This document shows, one piece after another, positions 6,460 through 6,502 of a stretch of 6,502 nucleotides of DNA. Every line of letters begins with the position of its first letter. The stretch's first letter is position 1. This DNA comes from a bacterium. Lineage in GTDB: Bacteria > Oederibacteriota > JAJYGY01. The stretch covers positions 1 through 6,502 of the forward strand of contig JAJYGY010000214.1 in NCBI GenBank assembly GCA_021790555.1, read 5' to 3'. Under the pieces are notes generated by a model, which was not told the origin of the DNA, made no database searches, and saw nothing but the letters and a program-made list of their open reading frames with translations. Made by a program: the position numbers and the translations under genes.

Positions 6460-6502
6460 TCACGCTAATTTACCCTCTATAGCTTTCTGAGCTGCTTCGA
6501 CG
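6460..6502 (-). CDS. Probable C-terminal end of an upstream gene (partial)
   Basis: Reading the minus strand from 6501, one frame gives VEAAQKAIEGKLA followed by TGA at 6462-6460. The residues would form an ordinary amphipathic helix, as expected for the end of a protein. The stop lies 23 bp before the ATG at 6436, with that gene's GGAGG in between, which is typical operon spacing. The other two frames also stop within the segment, so with only 13 codons the call is tentative. No family can be given. Confidence 0.35.
   Translation of the reverse strand, partial: VEAAQKAIEGKLA

Larger units (their letters stand above)
5685..6502. other. AT-rich block, probably horizontally acquired
   Basis: Base composition falls abruptly from about 70% G+C to roughly 35-40% at about 5680-5690 and stays low to the window end. 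Hand counts: 5641-5680 has 28 G+C in 40, 5681-5700 has 5 in 20, and 6061-6120 has 20 in 60. The block contains one complete gene and the likely end of another, both on the minus strand. No integrase, transposase, tRNA or terminal inverted repeat is visible, so the kind of element is unknown and its far edge is outside the window. Confidence 0.75.

Overview
The window is bacterial DNA with a sharp change of character near its right end. From position 1 to about 5690 it is very GC-rich: a hand count of 4681-4740 gives 43 G+C in 60. From there to the end it is AT-rich: 6061-6120 gives 20 in 60. The GC-rich part encodes a secreted-looking NHL beta-propeller protein with a C-terminal domain of the FlgD-Ig / type IX sorting kind. 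Such tails are common in Bacteroidota, Fibrobacterota, Ignavibacteria, Elusimicrobiota and related lineages. A GC-rich Gram-negative from one of the less-studied of these lineages is therefore the best guess, but the sequence alone does not settle it.

Layout, left to right. (1) The 3' part of the NHL-repeat gene (plus strand, to 1293), closed by an intrinsic terminator. (2) A 157-bp intergenic region with a near-consensus sigma70-type promoter whose -35 box lies exactly on the centre of a 24-paired-base palindrome, a good candidate for an operator. The predicted transcription start is only about 3 nt before a GTG start codon that has no Shine-Dalgarno sequence, so the mRNA may be leaderless. 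(3) Two full-length ABC half-transporters (1451-3214 and 3211-4959) joined by an ATGA stop/start overlap. (4) Converging on them from the right, a GC-rich gene of unknown function (4981-5709, minus strand). (5) An AT-rich foreign-looking block with a one-membrane-span protein of unknown function (5738-6436, minus strand) and, at the edge, the probable last codons of another minus-strand gene.

The two ABC proteins almost certainly work as one asymmetric heterodimeric exporter. The first has an intact Walker A/B but a broken signature motif (PSRGQ). The second has a canonical LSGGQ but Asn in place of the catalytic Glu after Walker B. In a head-to-tail dimer both defects fall in the same composite ATP site, leaving the other intact. 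This is the arrangement of TM287/288, BmrC/BmrD and LmrC/LmrD. The substrate cannot be read from the sequence. The operator-like palindrome suggests expression is controlled by a DNA-binding regulator not present in the window.

The right-hand block looks horizontally acquired. Its compositional edge falls on the first codons of the unknown gene at 4981-5709, so that gene's original 5' end may have been replaced or may mark the insertion point.
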